A stretch of 64,000 nt of DNA from Beijerinckia sp. 28-YEA-48. Its GTDB lineage: Bacteria > Pseudomonadota > Alphaproteobacteria > Rhizobiales > Beijerinckiaceae. The DNA is taken from positions 3,630,001 to 3,694,000 of the forward strand of contig NZ_FNSI01000001.1 of the NCBI RefSeq assembly GCF_900104955.1. The letters run 5' to 3'. Positions 63,976-64,000 of this stretch are shown piece by piece; the first letter of the stretch is position 1, and every line of letters begins with the position of its first letter. The notes under the pieces are model-generated. The model did no database searches. It had not been told where the DNA came from and worked only from the letters and a program-made list of their open reading frames with translations. The position numbers and the translations under genes were made by a program.

Positions 63976-64000
63976 ATGAAGATGCGCGTATTTCGCAATG
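63976..64000 (+). CDS. possible start of a gene running off the window
   Basis: ATG at 63976 opens a frame (MKMRVFRN) that is cut by the window edge. TTGACT and CTAGAT spaced by 17 bases lie upstream near 63923-63951 and could be its promoter. The case is weak; it rests on 8 codons. Confidence 0.25.

Overview
The window reads as chromosomal DNA of a GC-rich alphaproteobacterium, most likely of the order Hyphomicrobiales (Rhizobiales). The evidence is the ileS-lspA-exported protein-M16-M16 block, a BA14K-family protein, many tripartite-tricarboxylate (Bug/TctC) binding proteins, a PcaR-like IclR regulator, NikR, and short palindromic intergenic repeats of a kind familiar from this order. I cannot name the genus.

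Layout. 1-2264 is visibly AT-richer accessory DNA: the end of an Arc-type repressor gene, a coupled 55-residue membrane peptide, and a tightly overlapping operon of HNH nuclease, unknown protein and minimal nucleotidyltransferase. 2265-12609 is core: an FAD-linked 2-hydroxyacid dehydrogenase, ribF, ileS, lspA, an exported protein and paired M16 peptidases. 12867-17414 is a five-gene branched-chain-amino-acid-type ABC transporter, followed by mutL, rsmD, an RluB-type pseudouridine synthase with a long repetitive tail, and tadA. 22773-31903 is catabolic and regulatory: an IclR regulator with a TctC-type binding protein, a GIY-YIG gene inside inverted repeats, a probable haloacetate/fluoroacetate dehalogenase, a MetE-like protein, an amidohydrolase/Ala-Lys-rich protein/Rieske operon, a LysR gene that seems to start at ATC, and NikR.

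32115-33965 is a small island in the 3' end of tRNA-Gly(CCC). It has an attR-like partial copy of the tRNA at the far end, an odd tRNA-Arg-like sequence, and one unknown 419-residue protein. 33986-44898 holds LysR regulators, an alpha/beta hydrolase, a Bug protein coupled to an argininosuccinate-lyase-like enzyme, TolC, a DJ-1/PfpI protein and a TonB-dependent receptor operon, with a fossil of a second receptor C-terminus. 45115-53251 carries a SIMPL protein, an exported orphan, a NitT/TauT-type ABC transporter, BA14K, DoxX, an ArsR/AHSA1 pair with a clear operator, and another Bug protein. 53270-57075 is a three-subunit membrane dehydrogenase of the gluconate 2-dehydrogenase type. The end holds a DCC-family protein coupled to a saccharopine-dehydrogenase-like protein, a SulP transporter, a medium-chain oxidoreductase with tandem operators, a helical-repeat protein and an isochorismatase-fold hydrolase.

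The best candidates for undescribed biology are the HNH/unknown/nucleotidyltransferase operon (459-2100), the inverted-repeat element carrying a GIY-YIG gene together with gene-less relatives in the same window (25153-25605 and others), and the tRNA-Gly island with its tRNA-like sequence and unknown cargo protein.
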